Positions 13,346-28,400 of a stretch of DNA of 64,000 nucleotides are shown here, piece after piece. Under the pieces are notes generated by a model that saw nothing but the letters and a program-made list of their open reading frames with translations, ran no database searches and had not been told where the DNA came from. The DNA is from Kryptolebias marmoratus (lineage: Eukaryota; Chordata; Actinopteri; Cyprinodontiformes; Rivulidae). The DNA is taken from positions 14,630,810 through 14,694,809 of the forward strand of contig NC_051439.1 of the NCBI RefSeq assembly GCF_001649575.2, given 5' to 3'. Position 1 is the first letter of the stretch; every line of letters begins with the position of its first letter. A program made the translations under genes and the position numbers.

Positions 13346-16300
13346 CAATGCAACTTTGTTTTTGCCAAAAAATTAGTTACCTGGTAGTAGTATTAGCACC
13401 CTTTCAGCTAGCAGCACAGTGAGGTAACAGAAAATTTAAAAGCAGCACCATTTGAAGCCTTATGCTGCTGATCATGAATGGAGATGATCATTTCTGATAT
13501 GTGGGTTGAGTGTCTTAGCTGTTCCTTGGGCCAATTTATACAATTTTGAATGAAACGGGGATTTAAAGAGAAGAAAGAATGTTGCCACAAATGTAGAAGC
13601 TAAAGTCAAAGATGCTTCTTGAAATTCTCAGCCTTTGTCTCTCACTGACTGATACTTTAATCAAGAGATAAATAATTTCCTAAGTATCCTATCAAACCTG
13701 ACCCACTCCATTGCCCGAGGGAGATGGACAGCTCAAAGTCAGATTGCAAACTGTTCGGTGAAGTGCTCCCTGCTGGAGCTGCCTGAGTCTGTTCTTTGTC
13801 TGGGCGAGAGCTGCTGCCCTCCCGTTTCCTTCCGTCCTCCCTGCTGAGGTAAAAAAAATGAGTCACTGAATCAGCAGCTGGTCTCCGTCATCACCAGTAT
13901 CGCCCAAGATTCTACTGGAGATCCGCCGCCAAATCTTTACACAGTGACATCACTTCCCTTCTGCCCATTTATGGACACATTTACTTCCAACTTAAAACAT
14001 AAAAACAAAAACACTTGTAAGAAGGAAGATCAGATCTTTTTAACTGATGTATAATTTACATACATGTTTTTTTTTTTTTACTTTTGTGTTTGAGCTTTAA
14101 AAACTCATCTGTGAAAATTAATGTGATATTCTCTTTTCATCAGGATCTTTCTCACTAAAAATTTCCTGACAATTTTTTCAGTGGATCAGCTCTAATGCCT
14201 GCCTTTAGTTTAAACTTCTTACATGTTTGTATCACAGCTAATATTGGTCAAGCACTACCTTTAACATGTTCTCTTTTAAACTATGTGAAAGAAACTGTTA
14301 ACATAAAATGCTATGATTAATCTTGTGAACGTGTTTTTTTAAAATGTGAAAATGCCCTTTAATAAATATTTATGTGCCTTTCCCACTCCTGCTGCATGCT
14401 CTAAACTGACCTGGTGGAGCACATCAACATGGGATCACATCTGCTGCTCTCATTCAAAGTCTGTATCGGTCAACCACGTGTCAACCAAAAATCCAGGTTC
14501 TGCTTGGTTTCTTATGCAAACACAGACACTCCAGACATCTTTAGTGGTTATATTGTCCACTTAAAGGACTGCACTCTATTCATGCCCATCACAGTGAGCC
14601 TTCCGCCCACCCTCACATGGTGATACCACCATTCATCATTCACACATGCTTAGGGTATTACATCTTTGACGAAAGAAACAGATGAATTAACTTGTACTAC
14701 CCTATTTTTCTGCCCCGGACCAGAAAGGAATCATAAAAACAAAAGGCAGGTCTCTGTTTTTTCTGAAGTGTTGATTACGGATGAGTGGATTCCGACGTTA
14801 AATGTTTAAACCAAGGTGTTTAGATTTCCCATTCCATTGGCTGCGAAGACAGGAAGGTCTGTGCCTCGCTCTGTTTTTTTTCTGGTAAAAGGGAGGTGCC
14901 GTGCAGAATGCTGCTTATTTTGAGGAGTCACTATGGAATCTCCTGTCCCTTCTGTTTTGACCCGGCACTCGAGGCGTTGGGGAGGGGAGCTGGATCTGTT
15001 AGTGCCCCACTGTCAGTCCATCCCATTTGATGTTTATCCACAAGGCCTTGTGGAAAAATAGCCTAAATTCTTGGAGACGGGATGAGTTTTCTCCATCAAT
15101 CCACCTGTTTTATTTTCCAGGTGGAGTAGCAACCGTGGGAGAGGCCTTTGCTCTGTTTCTTTTGTTGCAGTTCAAGGCTAAAACGTATCTGTGGTCAGAG
15201 CCAGAGGAAGGAACTATATGAGCTTTGGTTTCTAAAACAGGAAGATTAAAGAAGCTACATTGCAATAAAATTACTGGTTGGAATCTGTTGATTTTGGCAA
15301 GATCATAGCACAGCATGTCTTTTTTTTCTATGCTATTTAATGTGGCCAGAAAACCATTTATGAAAAACATTATCTCTGAGAATGAGTGGACCCAGTTTAG
15401 CTGCTTTTGGGTTGTTTTTGTGGATCCAATATTTTAAAACTGAAAGATTTGCAGAATTAACTCATAGTGACTGTATGTCATGCATTTACAATCACTTCTT
15501 AGTAATATCTGTTTATTGTGTTGACCTTTTTCTGTCCTGAACTGAAGTTGTTGTTCCTTAAAGTGTATTTTCCTGCTGCTGCTTCACATTGAAAGCTCTC
15601 AAAACCTGTAATGGATTTTCAAAATGCAGTTTTAAGCAGCTCTGATAAAACGAGCAGATATAAGGTGTGGGCACTCTTTCCTTGTTGCATTGGACCCAGG
15701 GTCAAACCCTGGCCTGTCGGGGCTTGACGGCTTTGCTACGTATTATACACCTGCAACAAAGGCATCAGCCATTTTTAGCAACAATAGTTTCAAATAATAG
15801 TAATAAAATTCATATATACTTGTTTGTAATCCCATGCTTGAATGATAACGACCAGTGTCTCGTTCTGAATCATCAAAAACTGTACAAAACCCTTCCTGTT
15901 ACAGTGAAGCAAATAACTATTACAGTAGCTTGAACAGTTGTGACTTTTTCAGCAGGAGGAGGAAGCAAATCGTTCAGCACCTCTACAGATAAATCTTTGT
16001 TTAATCAAAACCATAAAATGATCTACATTTCATCATTGTGCAGAGCTGATGAATCACTTTCTTTTCATTGGCTGTTGAATAGTATCGGACGGTGTAGCCT
16101 GGTGTGAGCTTTTGAAAATGTTCAAGGGGACTTTTCTGGTTCACGTGGGATAGCCAGAAACTGGACTTCCCTTCCTGTGTGCTGCTCTGTGGTGTTTGGC
16201 TTCCAGGCCCACATGACACCATGCCTCTGTCCACTGGCCAGAGTAACTTTCCCTCTCGTCCAACTACACTGGCTGCTTTTATTGCAGTCTTACATTCTAG

Positions 16301-19300
16301 TTTGCAAACAAACTGATTATAAAGTAATAAGTTTGAAGCTCTCAAAGTAAGAAAGCTTTTCTACAGACCCTCGAGATGGAAAGGGTCTCACTGGAAACTC
16401 TCAAAACTATACTGATTTCAGTGGAAGCACTTCTCACCCTGTCTAGGCATTTGATTCACTCCCTTTTAAAAAAACATAAAGCAACGGCAAGTCTAGAGAG
16501 ATCAGTAAACAGGGATCAACAGAGACTTGAGATGTGGAGACAGTCTTGCATAATCTGCATCAGTTAGTGCTCCATGTGAATTGAGACAAACAGAAATACA
16601 ACTTTGTGGCAACAGCGCAAGCCCAAACATCTGCAGCTCCTCTGCTCGGGTTTGTCTTCCCAGAAAATGAGGCTATCGGAAATCCCGTGACTGAAAACAC
16701 CTAGGTCCCATCATCTGGTCCTCTTTAACACCAGACAAAGATCCCACCCACTTGGGCTCATGTGCTGTGTGATACTTCTCGACCTGCCAACTTGTGGATT
16801 TTTTTTAATTGTTGGACAAAATTGAAGGAATTTTACAGTCGTTCGTTGACTGCCACCTCATGAAAGAGTCAATTCTTTACTTTCCAAAGGAAATAATCTG
16901 CACATGTTGATTCTCACTAGAGCTGACAGTGTTGGGCCAGTATATTTGGGTGATTAACTAGTAGATGGCAACCAATCATTTGATTTTTAAAACTTTGAAT
17001 CAGTTTATTCCCATAACTATTTTTTTTTTTTTGTCATTTTTGAATGTGTATACTTTGGATTGCGTGTCCACAAGTTGTTGCTATGCAGAGATCCTGTACA
17101 CAATCCTGCAGCTGACCTCTGGGGGAAGGGCCTCCAAGTTGGCTGGAGGTCAAATGGCAAGTCCAAGTCCATGGAGGACAGTGGGAGCAAGAGGAGGACA
17201 TAAGGGGGCAGGGAAGAGAGCTTTGAGTCACGCAGCTCAAAGGAGTGAATCACTATGCAGGGGCTGGTGACTGAGTGACTTGTGTTTGGAGCCATCACAG
17301 CCGTGGAAATGGCTGGAATCTAAACCGTCTCACATCTGTGTACTTGACAGTGAGAGCTGATAAGCCCAAACACTTAAGTTAAAGACACGAATTCTCCAAG
17401 ACACGCATGTGCTTAATGGTTTTTTGAAAGGCAAATCTCAAGCGTGAGTACCTTAGAAACCAAAAATGGTTTCAGTTCTGCGAATCTGATTGGATTTTTC
17501 TCAGCGTCAAAATAAATGAAGCTGAAACATATCTGAAATCTTTGCATTTGGATGTGAAGGACGTGTATTCATAGGGAGAAAGGAGCAAAAACAAGCTTGC
17601 TGTGTGATAGTTTACATACCACAGAGGAGACAGATTATGAGGACCCACAGAGCAAAGACAGGAAGATCTAAACCAAACACAAGAGGAATATTTCACCTTA
17701 TTGCTAAACCCATAGCTTACCTCACGCCAGTTTCAGGCTGGGACAGTCAAATCTAAATTTAGACAGTAAGGGGCTATGAGGAGACTGGGCTAGATGAAAA
17801 TGTCTATGTCTGCTGTGGAAAGTCTACTGTTTCAGACTTGTCCTTAGCTTCAGTTTAGATGCTTAATACACTCTGATGTTGTTGCATTGAGGATACTGCT
17901 TGTCTTTTTGTCTGAGCCATCATCTGCATCTTACATGATATAGAACTTTGTTGCTTCAAGGCAGCTGACAAATCAACCTGTGTCTTTCTGCAGATGCCCA
18001 GAAGTTCAGACAGGCATTCTCTTATTAAAAAGGTCTCATAGGCAGGCATTCTTACAGAGGCGGGGGTCGCTGTGCTGCAGACTGCTGAGTCTGGGACAAA
18101 AACTTGATTAACCCCTGAGATAAAACAAAACAGATTTTCACAACATAAGGAAACATTTTCTTTGTGACTTTCTTTTGAAGAAGGATTGTTCTACCCTCAG
18201 CAGAAAGGACATCCAGCACTCCTTTCCAAAAGTATTTAATCTTGTTCTCTCATAAGTTGGAATGTGGAAGGTAGCCATGAATTTGCAGGCTGGGAAATTT
18301 TAAATTAATGGTAGTAGATTGTCTCCTATCTGCAAACTTGTGCTTTTGTCCTTTTTTTCTCATTATGCTACTTGTCATTGCATTACAGTTACTTTAATAA
18401 GCATTACCAACATTAGCTCATATGCACATTTTAATTTCAAAGGTGTTGCTCACAGCGATAAAGAAACAGAGATTTATGACCTGATTTGACAACTCCTGCA
18501 GCTTTGCAGACTTTTTTGGTGTCTCGCAGCTAACTGGTTTAAATTTCAGGCACACAAGTTGATTATTTTATGTATAAATCAACAGATCAATGCAGTCACA
18601 GTGACTAACTTTGAGAAACTTCTATACAGATCAGATATGATGAAAATGTAGAGACTTCTGGATACTCATCTTTACTTCAGCCTAATCTGTGATAGAAAGA
18701 TCCAGATGTAGCAGCAGACCAAGCCTCAGTCAGATAAAGGCGCTCAAAGACTTGAGGACATTCAGCACACATGTGGTCTCCCCTGCAGGGATAAACTCCT
18801 GGAAGTGTTAAAGATGAAGACTGGAATAACCCAGAGAAGAGGTCAAAACCCATAAAGTGCAGTAGATTATTGAGATTTTCCAACCACTCTTTTCAAATTA
18901 TAATCACTGTGAGAGTTACTACCTCCTAAAATATAAATTCATTTGGAAAATTTGCACTTTTATGTGTTTGTTTTAGAAAATGGACAACTGCTGCAGTTTC
19001 TGAGATCCTTTTTTTTTTTTTGTATAGCTGTACACATTCTCCTTGTCTACAGATGCCCTTTCAGTGCTGGTCACGCATTAAGCACGCACTATTAGCTCAT
19101 GGATTCTTTGGAAATCAATCAGATCAGTGAAATTTCCCTCAGAACACACGCAGTTATATTCCAAATGCAGTCCAAACTCACCACTACCTGACTAAGAGTC
19201 AAACCTCCTCTGAGCTGTTCTCTGTCCGTGTGCAGATGGTTAATTGAGATGACATTAGAGTGAACAGTAGAACACATTTGAGGTGGTAGTGAAAACACAG

Positions 19301-22300
19301 CAGGCTGCCACAGGACTGCATATCCTATATTCTGTTGGTTTCAATTTGGTAGGCGAAAAAAGATACTGACGTCAGGTTGAAAAACGAACCTCATGTGCCT
19401 CCTTCCTACAGAGCTTACTTAAAGAGAAGGTGACCACAGCATCTCATCCTTTCTCTCTGCAGCTGCAGAACACCAAGCCGCAACAAACCAGCCTCACTAG
19501 ACATCTCATATGACTGCTGTCAGCATGCTCATTAGGTCTTTCAGTCTGGGTCTGTTTAAACAAGCTCCTTTAGCGGCCAGTGCTCACACAAAACCAGCTC
19601 TCAGTTGATTTGCTTCTCTCAGCCAAAATTCATGCCTTGGTCCATTTAACGGCTGGTCAAACATACTTATTGTAAGACAGAATAAACACTCCAAGTCATG
19701 TTTGTGCTATCTTTCTTGGCTGCTTGCAATGAAAAGCAACAAAAACCACATCAGCCTGTTTCTTCTGTCAACCAAGAGGGATGCTATGTGCTTCCACGGT
19801 GTGTTTTTACACAGAGGGCTTCTTTATATTAATGGATGATATGGAGAAGACAGAGCATTGGCAATTGAATCTTTGATGAAATATAGTGAAAGTAATAAAA
19901 GGTATGAGGTAACCATGGTTGAAAGAAATGACCTATCCCTGACACATAATGCTCAATAAAACCCGATCAGGAAGCAAATGTGGACGCATTTGTCCTTGTT
20001 TCCAAAACCTAAATGTAATCCTTAAATGTTAAACTGAAATGAGATTAGAAGTGCTTCCAAAATGTCTGTATAAGAGGGTCTTAAAGAACATGAATTTTAC
20101 AGTGAAAGTGGTGATCCTGCCATTGAAAGATGGAATTAAGACTTCACTAAAGCAACAAAAGTAGATTATTTAATCTTGGAGCCAAAAATGACCACAACTG
20201 AACTGATTTAAACACCAATCTGTTTGAAACTAAACCAAAATGATTGAGCCAACAACCAATATTGCAATAATCTAGAGCAAAACTAAACAGTTTTTCACAC
20301 AAATATTACAAAGTCTTGTTTTCTCCTATTTGAGATCTAATATGTGACAAATGTCAGTAATTTTTTTTCCTAAATCTCAGCAGGACTGATTCATGTGGTC
20401 GGCATATAAAACATAGATGAAAGTTATCCCCACTGTTCTAGACAGGGGACATAGTGGTCTGTCTGCGTTCAGAATGTCATCAGATCAAAACATCGGTGTC
20501 CTCTTATGGCAAAACCATGTGTTTGCTGAACTGATTCTTTGAATGCTTGTGCTCAGGGATTTAAGACATCTGTTTTAGTAGTGAGCCAGTCAGTTAGTGC
20601 ACATCGTAAGGCTGGTGAAGAGGGCTTTTTTCCATGGCACATTATAAGATCTTCATTGTCCATTTAACTGGTTCTCCGAGCTCTCCATAAACACGAAAAC
20701 CACCTTACAGTTACTTAAACAGTTTTGTATGATCGCTCACTTTCTAAAACAACACTGAAAACCATTGCCCCAAGATAATTAGCAGTGCAGCCTAAAATGT
20801 GGCTTCGAGGACAGAAACAGCTGCCCCATCCCGTTTTATTTTATCCCTTACTCAGCTCCAGACAGAAACCTGTTGTAGTTCAATGTGTCAGAGACCACAT
20901 AATACACGCCAAGCTTCAGAACATCTGAATAAATTCTGCCTTGTACACATTAATTTGACATTAGAGAATGGCTTTCTGTTCCTGACTTGACTCAAGAAAG
21001 CTTTGATTGGTTTCTGAGAAACTGCTCTTTTCGATGATTGTTGGAAGATCCATTAGTGTTCACTGCCATGTAGTCTAATCATGGGCATCCAACCGGTGTT
21101 ACCAAAGGAAGAATCTGCATGAGATCCATATTTTAAAAAATGTTGGAGTATCATATGTAGTCTAGTCAGATTATGTCCCTCCTCTAATGTTCTTACAGAC
21201 TTAAATTGTTTCCTTTGGTTACTGCTGGGACTGCATACCTCTAGGTGGCTGTCATGTTGAATAGCAATAGCAGGCAATTTTTTTTTCTTTTGCCAAAAAA
21301 GACATGCGGTTTCTCCCTCTATTTGTTCTCCAATACCAGGAGTGTGAAATATAACCTCAGCACGTGTCTGAAAAGTAAAGGACGTTCAAAGAAACTTCAT
21401 GTTCTATTTGTGACATTTTTAATGTGCATTTTGAATGCAAAGTCCAATCGTGACTATTATTTATTTAATTCTGATTCATAATAGTTTAAAAAAACAAAGC
21501 TTTGAAGGAATTCTTAAGTTACTATCACTGTAAAACATCTGATGTGTAAACTACTTCTACATTTTTTCTTTGCGAGAGCTTAAATCTCCAGAACTGACGG
21601 AGAGATGGCCAAAGAAAAAGCTATTCACATCAACAAATGCAGTAAATCCCAATCTGACAGCGATCTGGGGTTCAGCAAGTACATTACTTTGTCAGCAGAA
21701 GTTCCAACAATGAGCGGCCTCACCGATACTTGGAACCAAGAGTGAGAACATAACCGTATTCAAAATTAAATGAGACAGACTCCCTGGCAAGTGCCACATC
21801 CAGGACACAGAATAAGCATAATGAGCCTGGCATTGTTCTCAGCACCATTACTGCAGTTTGCTGTGAAATGCCAGCCTGTGAGAGAAGACACCTCTGCTGA
21901 GCAGTCTGTGTTAGCCCGCCATGCTTGACAGCTCCCTGAGAGCATGCGCTGAGGGCAAATGAGTCTTTTGACTCAGAAGACAAATGCCGTCATCTGTGGG
22001 TGACCAGAAATGAAATAAAAAGATTGATGTGATAGCAGAACAGTTGTGGTCATATTTGAGTCTTTATGATCTGTGACAGGTGATAAAAAAACTATGTGAC
22101 ATGAAGAAATCTCTTAAGGAAAATCTCTTGAACCATAAGCCACACTGAATAATGGGTATGTGCCATACAGCACTGCTTTTTTCTCAGTCAGCCACTGACA
22201 GGAAGTCTGTTATTTTGTTGACAGGTCAGGCTTAAACAATTTGGCAACTTCAAAACTATGCATGCGCCTGAATGAGAATGTGGGGGACTAAGCTGACCCC

Positions 22301-23608
22301 TACTGCCTCTTTATATTCAGTAATATGCCCCAGTGACCCTCACCAACAACAGCCAATTAGGTAGAATACCCCTGCTGTCACTCAGCTCTTAAGATCTTTC
22401 AAGTGTTGAGCCTCGGAGTTAATGAATTAAATTTCTGCACCTCAGTGCACGGACAGCACTTCCTGCCGAGTGAGCCAACTTTCAGGATGGCCCTCGGTGA
22501 CCTTCATCAGCACAACTCGTGTGTCTTGAAATATTTCTGCTTGGTGGAGAAGATGGGTGCCTTGAAAATGAGAAAATAAGGATGGAAACCCCATTCACTG
22601 GCAAAGTAAAGGATGTAGGTGATGGACCCTTTAATAGTTCTTGCCTTGCTAAACCTTTTGTTACACGAAGAGTTGCCAAAACAATTACTGCCTTATTCAT
22701 CAGGACTGATGGCGGCAGATGTCACTGATGAAAACAAGTTGAGTTTGAGTTCAGAACTGCTTGGAAACTTTGACCTTTGTATGTAATCATAAGGGCCCTT
22801 TGACTTGTGACCATAAGTCATTTTTTATGCCTCCATGTTCAGTGTTTACATTTCAACAGTCTCCTTGTCTCCTTGTTCCACTGACAAAACTCACACCCCT
22901 GTGTGCTTCCCTGGAGACAGTAGCTGTCTAATTCCCAAAAAGTGAAATTTATCAGTGAGAATCCCTAGAGTTAACGTTCAGCGTTATCTCAACACAGGCT
23001 GTTTCAACTCCCATGTCTCCAGAATTTCTACATTTAATCAAAACTCCAGTCTGATTTGTTTTGGTTTACATTTTTTCTTATGGAGAGAATGTGTGTTAAC
23101 GCCTTTCGCTCAAATACTTGCACGAGTATAACAACAAAACTGTTTCAGCAACAACAGCATCATGCTCATCTCATTTATACTGACGATAGGCCACGTTCGC
23201 ATGCTGCTTCTGTTGACGTTAAGCTGTGAAGGCCTGTAAGTCACTGGGATGTTGATGTTGAGAGTGGAATTATGGTGAGAATGTGCAGCGACGTGCCGGG
23301 GCAGACTGTACTTGGCTGTTTTGTCTTGGTGGTCTGAGGCTGCTTAATAGCAGTGTGCTTTGGTTCTGGAAAAGCACTGAACTTCTGGATTGATTAAATA
23401 TCCCCAAGATCCAGCAGCTGGCAGCTCTAATTCATTACACACATCCCCTGTGTGCTTAGCTTAAGTGCTGCCTCTTGATCACCAATGGAGAGAAATACCA
23501 CACCGAAGCCTCGTGTGTATCCTAATACAGTTTGTTGTTGAGAGTAAAAGGGTGACTTTAGAATTTTGCAAATAGATAAATAATGTTGGTAAACCGCAGA
23601 GCTTAACT

Positions 23609-23643
<35 letters not shown>

Positions 23644-25190
23644 AAGTTCACAGTGAAGCCTCAGGTCTTTTTGGTTTAGAGAAAAAGACATATGTGGTCT
23701 TAAGAGCGTTTATTACTTGTAGGATTTACTCAGCCATAAAGTTAAGAATGGATTAATACCTGTTGATTTGTTAATAAAAATAGCTTCTAATTATCAAGTT
23801 ACTAAAAGGAGTTCATGCCAAGGTCTTGGGGAAAGTTAGTAAGGCTCTGTTTAACCAGGGCATCAATTTGCAATGAACTATACCTGAGTTACGGGGCAAA
23901 TTCCAGTCAAATGTAGCACTTACCTTCTTGACCTTTTGCTATTTTTTGTTACAACACAACCACATATCTGCACTGTCAGTGAGCAGGACAGTAAAAAATG
24001 ACCAGTATGAGTTTCCTCTATGGCTGGAAGTGAAGATACGTAGTTTTTCAAAGTGAGTTTTGTGATAGAAAGCACATAAAAATTTGACTTAACATGCAGG
24101 TTTTTGGATAGTGGGAAAAACCGGAGTACCTCCTGGAGTAAGGCATCAGCAGGTCAGAGATTAAATACTCAGAGGTGCGGTGTTTTCTCTGCAAAAATAC
24201 TCCTATATTCACGTAGTAAGGACACACAGCACAAGCATGAGTCTGAGATGGGATTACGTGTCTTTCTTCATCCAGAAACCACCTTCTTGTGGGAAGTCAA
24301 GATCAAAGAAAAGTTCAACAAATCTGTGGTTAGTTAGACATGCCTCTGATGACTGACTACTTTCTGTATGTTCTCCAGCATTTCTCAGCTTCTGAAGTTG
24401 TTTTGACATATTGGGTGAGCAGCTGTAGGCTTCAGCTTGGTGTTTTTGTTCCTTCGTTTGGGTGAAAAATGGCACCTTCTGCAGTGTTTTCCTTAGTGGT
24501 TAAACTTACTGTATATCCTTCCATAGTACTCCATGTGCTTTGGATAAAAATGTCCAAATACTAAGATGTATGTTAACTGAAATGTACCATGTTAACGGAT
24601 CACTGATTTTGTGCATGCACACTGTGCTGTATCAACAGAATTATGCAGAGGCATGATTGTGCCTTGGCGCTAACAGACAACTCAACAGCTAAAAATAACA
24701 GGAACATGCAGATCCATACTGGTTGTACGCCTATAATCATCAGAAGCAGCATGCTGTTATTATTACTTAATGCAACCTTGGTCAAAGCAGACTCTGCATG
24801 GGCTCCAGCCACAAGCCCCCCTTACATAACAATGTTTTTTTTTTTTTATGCAGGCATAGGCTTTCACGTGTCTTATTTGTTTCAGAGTCAAACAGATGAA
24901 TGTTACAATGAGGCTCCAAACTCCTGATAGGATTAGTCAAGGTGACAGTTTGTCATTTACTTAAAGTGAAAAAGAGGGAAGATCAGATCTGTTTAAGTGC
25001 GTTTGCAGGCTCCTGAAATGAAAAATCTGCTCCGGGGTGAATGGCGCGTTCAGTGTGCCAGATTCATGCTAGTTTTTTTTCTTCCGTGTGTTGTCAGGGA
25101 TCTTCATTTACCTGTTGATGAAAAATGATGCAAAAAGCAGCTCAGGTTCAACTACAATGATGGATTACAGCGAGCAGATCCAAAGCTGAA
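13346..25190. other. long intergenic stretch, no gene recognised
   Basis: About 11.8 kb without an exon I can support on either strand. Frames are short and carry no family motif. Long T or A runs occur near 14070, 17025, 19010, 23609 and 24833. The parts around 21.6-22.0 and 22.1-22.5 kb are less AT-rich and free of obvious repeats, so they are possible conserved non-coding elements. I have no conservation data to support that. Confidence 0.5.
23609..23636. repeat. A28 homopolymer
   Basis: An uninterrupted run of about 28 A on the plus strand. No retroposed gene or SINE body is recognisable immediately upstream of it, so it is described as a mononucleotide repeat. Its exact length may be affected by sequencing error. 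Confidence 0.8.
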
Positions 25191-25196
25191 TTTATT
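25191..25196 (-). promoter_or_regulatory. candidate acp7 polyadenylation signal
   Basis: AATAAA on the minus strand, about 285 nt beyond the acp7 stop codon, which suits a short 3' UTR. Another AATAAA at 25462-25467 is only about 12 nt past the stop and is less likely to be used. Confidence 0.45.
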
Positions 25197-25478
25197 CAAA
25201 CCTGCGTTTTCCAGCCATGATTAAAAACCGTGAAGTAGAGTACATTAGTTACATTACATACAGTACATTTACAGTGGAGGATCTTCATGTGCAGATTTCA
25301 CAGTGGATCAAGTACAGCAGAAAGGACAGAAATCAGATTTATAACTGCAAAAATAAAACAAAATTGGAAAAAAACTTCTTTTTTTGCATAACTCATGTAG
25401 TGCAGCAAAGCCCTGGTGCTTTCTTGAGGTTCAGAGTGATATTGTGAGCAGATTCTTTGTTTTTATTGATGACAGTCC

Positions 25479-28400
25479 TCAGAACCAGGCAGAGAAGCTG
25501 TGTTTTTCTTTCACCAACCATGTGCTGTCAATCACTTTGCCATACTGGAAAATACAGAAAGTTCTTTGTCATTATCTGAGGAAAAACTCCTAGTTCTTAA
25601 AGGGATTGCTCAGTTTTGTGGGTTATTTTTTTAGAAGTGTGGTTACATAATGAAAATTTGCTATCTCATCTGCAGGAAACAGCAATCGGAGTCAGTTAAG
25701 TTTGGAGAATCGAGGAGAAATACCCATGGGGGAGTTTTATACCGTAAGTACTGCATTTGAACTCACTTCAAAAGACCTGAAAAATGCATTCCTTCACTTT
25801 AGCTGTGCTTGTGCACCTGTCCTTCCATGTGTGCTCACCTGGTCATCAGAAACCTGCTCCAGGTAAAGGTGGGTGGCGTTTACCACTCGCATGCGACTGT
25901 AGCCGTAGTCTCTGCTGCGGAAGGCGCTCCACTCTTTGGGGTTTGGATTGAACCTGTCCGTCCTCTCTCTGCAGCCCTGTGGGACATTCAGCAGGGATGA
26001 AACAGAGTTTCTAAGAAAGAGACTCGTGCTTTTCCTCAAACGCTCTTTTTTTTTTTTTGGAGTCTGCAGCTGTGCCTCAGTGTGAATCTGGCAGCATTCT
26101 GGTGTGCTGATGACTAATCCCGCTGTGGCGAGATGACAAAGCGTGCCCTGCGCTGCTCGCCACCACATCAGAAAAACACTTACCCAGAGGAACAGCTGGT
26201 TCTAAACTTATGTGGCAGAGCAGCAGCTGCACAAAGAGAACTGTGTACAATACATGACAGTGTGTTTTGTTGATGTTACTGAATGCATTTGATCTATGTG
26301 GAAAAAGGTTCACAGCAATGCAGCGATGTGGAAGTACTTACAGCAGAACCTGTTATAATGTGGACTGGAGCCTTGGGGTTAACATAGGGCTGCTCTGTGC
26401 TCCCATTGTACACCTATAAGGACAACATGGATCTTGGATACATGACTGGGGACTACAAACAGCAAGGAATTTGAGAATTCTGATTCCAGGAGCTGACCTT
26501 GTCACCATAGACGGGCCAAAGTCTCTCATATGTGTGCTCATGTGCCCACAACTCCAAATCCACCCCTGCAAGACATTTAATGAAGACAAAAAAAACCCTC
26601 AGTGTTCAACATCAGAGCAAATAAGAGTTTTCATCCCACTTAAAATAATGAAATACAACAAACAAAAGTGACATTTTTATTCAAGGAGAATTAAGCTGTG
26701 AATGTCAGCCAGACTGAATGCCTGCTTTTTTCAAAAAGACGGTGTTAGAGTTTATTTACTTGCTTTAACTAATTTAAAAAATCGTCTGATTTTAAACACT
26801 GATTAGTAACACAAGTTGGTGTAGCAAAGGGTGCATACCATAGTTGTAAAATAAATCCTCCAGACCGGGAGCAGGTGGTTTGATGTCTTTACGCCCCAGT
26901 CGGACCTAAAAAAAATAACAAAATAAGACGTGTTTACAGCATTAAAATAGATGCAACAATACCTGCAGTGGAAAACACTTTCTGGCAGAACTCGATGTGC
27001 CAACGGTGGCTTCACTGCCAGCAGGAGCGAGCGCTGAGAGAAACACGCCAAAGTGGACCCTATTTAATCTGAAGTGCAGATATTATGACAGTACTCAGTG
27101 TTCTTATGAGCTGTGATGTAGCCTGAACAGCCTGCAGAATGCATCAACTACTAGGTGATTAAAGCGTCAACAAACACATAAAAAATTAGCTTCTTGTGAT
27201 AAAATAAAACAGCTCCTTACATAACCAGGAGAACATGACAGCACGCGCACTTTCAATGATTAACAGAGCGTTAGGCAATATAATTTCTATTGCTTAGTCA
27301 AATTAAATTAAAAAATTGGTTTTGAATTGTTGGGCACGTCAACATAAGAGCAGGGATGTCCATTTTTGTAAACTAGGCCCCGGATTAACTTCATTTGCAC
27401 CTACAGATTCAGTGAAAGGACAAATTGGAGCAAACCTAATCATGGAGTCTTAAAATCCCTGTTCTACTGACAAATATAAAGAGATGGGACTATCTGATGT
27501 ACATACATAAGAGTCGAACTTGGTACAGTCATCCTGGTCATCATCAGAGCAGTACATGGGTCTGTGTCCCATGGTGATGATCCAGGGACGGAGCGCCCTG
27601 TTCTCAGGCTTGTTGGCTTCCTAAGACAGGATCCATCAATGTACCAGATTAATAGAAGGAAACAAAGAAAGCATAAATACTTATTAGTGACAAAATTAGA
27701 AATGCATAGATTTTTGATGTCGAATGATAAACTGAAATAACTGTTAATCTGGGAAAAGGAGAGGGATTAACCTCCAAATCGTTCTTCAGCCACTCGTACT
27801 GCTTGAAGAGAAGGTCCTTGCCGTATTTAAGATAAAAGTACACTTCGGTGGAAAAGGAGATGATGTGCGCTGACCCCAGGTTCCAGCTGCAGACACATTA
27901 CAATTATACACAGCTTCGACCCAGCAGAGGAAGCATTTCCCGATAAGGAAACACTGGCGTCACATGGGGTGAAAAACACTCCAATATCCAGAATTTGTCA
28001 CTCATGTCCACTTTTCCTCAAAAGGCTTTTTGGCTGTAAAGCTGATTACATGTTAATCCTGCACTATGAATGAAAAAGTACTGTTTGTGCGCTACACAAG
28101 TGGCTGAACAGTTTCCAGTAGCACTTTTTGGAGTTCCTCTTTCCTTCCAGTTGATCCTTAGCGTGCCGGAGAGTGCAGGACTCGAAGCCAGCAGGCCCGC
28201 CTGCGTTCAGGCCCACAGAGAGTAAGCCTGCGGTCTGGCAGAGTATTATCTTTCTGTCTGAGAGGAGGAGGTCTGCAGAGGGCAATGAGTCACCAAGTCC
28301 GATGTATGGCTCCTTTGTGCAGCTGGCGCTCCAAAGATAGGAGAGGCAAGCTCTGCGCTCCTCTGCTGACTTTTACAGCTCAGTAATACTTACTGAAATA